Shown in pieces: positions 51,564 through 52,458 of a DNA stretch of 52,458 bases. The stretch spans positions 1 to 52,458 of the forward strand of contig CAKURR010000017.1 of NCBI GenBank assembly GCA_934675735.1. Reading direction: 5' to 3'. Under the pieces are notes generated by a model, which saw only the letters and a list, made by a program, of their open reading frames with translations, was not told the DNA's origin and ran no database searches. The first letter of the stretch is position 1. The number at the start of each line of letters is the position of its first letter. The DNA comes from an uncultured Clostridia bacterium (GTDB lineage Bacteria > Bacillota > Clostridia > Christensenellales > Aristaeellaceae). Both the position numbers and the translations under genes were made by a program.

Positions 51564-51974
51564 TCAGGCCTCGGCTTTCTTCCTTCTGCGCATCAAATAC
51601 TGCACCAGCATCACGATGAGCCGATAGACAGTGTAGACCGCGAAGAACCCCAGCACGCCGTATAGGCCCGCCACCACGTCCCGAAAATCCATATCGCCCG
51701 TGCCGGTGATTTTCTGCCCGATTTCGATGGCGAAACCGATCACCGTCATCACCGTGAACACATAGATGAACGAAACCGCCGTGATGCTCCATTTGGCCAG
51801 ACGCTTGAACACAAAGTGCACCATGAAAAACAGCATCATGCCCAGCACGGCCATCACGATAAAGTGCATCTCCTTGTCGCCCAGATACAGCTCAAAATCG
51901 TCGTTGAGATGCATCAGCGATTCGTGAATCTGCGCAATAATCATCGTTCCTTCATATAAAATCGATTCAAACAA
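51564..51974 (-). CDS. VanZ-like membrane protein
   Basis: This 136-aa protein has four hydrophobic segments and the VanZ-type motif FAIEIGQKITGTGDMDFRDV, where E, Q and D positions are the family's conserved polar residues. VanZ gives low-level teicoplanin resistance; chromosomal VanZ-like proteins are mostly uncharacterised. The start is TTG at 51,974, 7 bases after AAAGGAG. It stands between glyS and rimO with no operon partner that I can see. Confidence 0.75.
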   Translation of the reverse strand: MFESILYEGTMIIAQIHESLMHLNDDFELYLGDKEMHFIVMAVLGMMLFFMVHFVFKRLAKWSITAVSFIYVFTVMTVIGFAIEIGQKITGTGDMDFRDVVAGLYGVLGFFAVYTVYRLIVMLVQYLMRRRKKAEA

Positions 51975-52026
51975 CTTGTTTCTCCTTTCAAACTAACGGA
52001 CTGTAATCGCGAAGCGAAGCGGGGGA

Positions 52027-52142
52027 TACGTTGGAACTCCGTCCCAACCCCCGCCAAGAACCCAGGGTTCTTGGATTTCCTGCTTTCGATTATCGCCGAC
52101 GCGATAATCGGCGCTCTTTGCAGGGGCGCGCATTGCGCGTCC
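52027..52142. repeat. Modular hairpin repeat, copy R6
   Basis: TTGG...CCAA (52,031-52,047), CCAAGAACCC/GGGTTCTTGG (52,054-52,074), CGATTATCGC/GCGATAATCG (52,087-52,110) and GGGGCGCG-catt-GCGCGTCC (52,123-52,142). The same four modules and order as R1-R3. Confidence 0.7.
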
Positions 52143-52180
52143 GTAATCGCATATCGCTCTGCTTTTCTTTTTTACATTTC

Positions 52181-52218
52181 AAAAAGGACGCGGGAAAGAA
52201 ACGTCTCTCCCCGCGTCC
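52181..52218 (-). terminator. Terminator of the glycyl-tRNA synthetase gene
   Basis: Arms GGACGCGGGA (52,186-52,195) and TCCCCGCGTCC (52,208-52,218) with TTTTT on the minus strand after the stem. Confidence 0.85.
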
Positions 52219-52236
52219 GAACGGTCTTTTGTAATA

Positions 52237-52458
52237 TCAATATTCGATTTTCTTCTGGATGTAGGCGACCAGTTCGTCCACATGCACGTGCTCCTGCTCC
52301 ATGGTGTCGCGGTCGCGCACGGTGACAACGCCCGTCTCCAGCGTGTCGAAATCGACGGTGACGCACATCGGCGTGCCGATTTCGTCCTGACGGCGATAGC
52401 GCTTGCCGATGGAGCCGGTCTCGTCGTAATCCACCATGAAATGCTTGCTCAGCATGTC
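52237..52458 (-). CDS. glyQS: Glycyl-tRNA synthetase, C-terminal part (runs off the window)
   Basis: The last 73 codons encode the anticodon-binding end of the alpha2-type GlyRS: HFMVDYDETGSIGKRYRRQD, EIGTPMCVTVDFDTLE and VTVRDRDTMEQEHVHVDEL. The GSIGKRYRRQDEIGTP block is diagnostic. The enzyme charges tRNA-Gly. The frame is open to the window edge, so the ATG inside it at 52,455 is not the start. A strong terminator follows the stop at 52,237. Confidence 0.95.
   Translation of the reverse strand, partial: DMLSKHFMVDYDETGSIGKRYRRQDEIGTPMCVTVDFDTLETGVVTVRDRDTMEQEHVHVDELVAYIQKKIEY

Overview
This window looks like a chromosome segment of an anaerobic, probably gut-dwelling Clostridia (Bacillota) with a fairly GC-rich genome. 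Evidence for this is pyruvate formate-lyase with its activase, an oxygen-sensitive anaerobic sulfatase-maturing enzyme, the order rimO-pgsA-cinA-recA, a DUF3048 protein, strong sigma-A promoters with 17-bp spacers, and many TTG starts behind strong Shine-Dalgarno sites. I see no tRNA, rRNA or CRISPR array. Genus-level placement is not possible from sequence reading alone.

Layout. (1) 1-5,500 is a scrap-rich accessory stretch: two TetR regulators with palindromic operators, a GNAT, a headless methyltransferase, an overlapping lipoprotein / small membrane protein / CPBP protease trio, a cysteine hydrolase, a duplicated retropepsin-like protein, a Cys-rich KTR protein, and an IS3-family fragment that cuts a regulator. 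(2) 5,575-14,744 is a sulfated-glycan locus: a six-gene minus-strand operon (sulfatase, GH3, beta-phosphoglucomutase, sulfatase, anaerobic sulfatase maturase, DUF554) divergent from a ROK regulator. None of these enzymes has a signal peptide. (3) 14,836-20,242 is a five-gene family-5 ABC importer that may supply substrate to the locus. (4) 20,410-22,941 is a lower-GC scar: an intact parA, a parB cut off after about 30 codons and joined to the 3' end of an unknown gene, a structured parA leader, a GNAT and an aldo/keto reductase remnant. (5) 23,100-25,959 holds rhamnose synthesis genes (rfbB, rfbD) and a glycosyltransferase. (6) 26,111-32,795 holds a GGDEF-REC-HD-GYP protein, pflA, pflB and eno. 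(7) 33,213-42,222 holds a MATE pump behind a MerR-type promoter, an aminotransferase, a DUF3048 protein, prs, murG and mgtE. (8) 42,381-42,616 is a strong candidate for an undescribed small RNA. (9) 42,624-52,458 holds a metal-site-less ComEC-like beta-lactamase-fold protein, a threonine-aldolase-like enzyme, rlmA, an Eis-like GNAT, recA, cinA, pgsA, rimO, a VanZ-like protein and the 3' end of the glycyl-tRNA synthetase gene.

How parts work together. The sulfatase maturase supplies the formylglycine needed by sulfatases. The sulfatases and GH3 would trim imported sulfated oligosaccharides in the cytoplasm, and the phosphoglucomutase would pass sugar phosphate to glycolysis, represented here by eno and pfl. 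Intergenic gaps are rich in palindromes. One modular hairpin family recurs in six gaps, and a second element with a built-in terminator occurs in two.

Most notable for follow-up: the roughly 200-nt RNA whose two hairpins show the same 8-nt loop (UUUGACGC) beside CCUCC-type linkers; the intracellular sulfatase locus; the parA/truncated-parB scar; the beta-lactamase-fold pseudoenzyme; and the modular intergenic hairpins.
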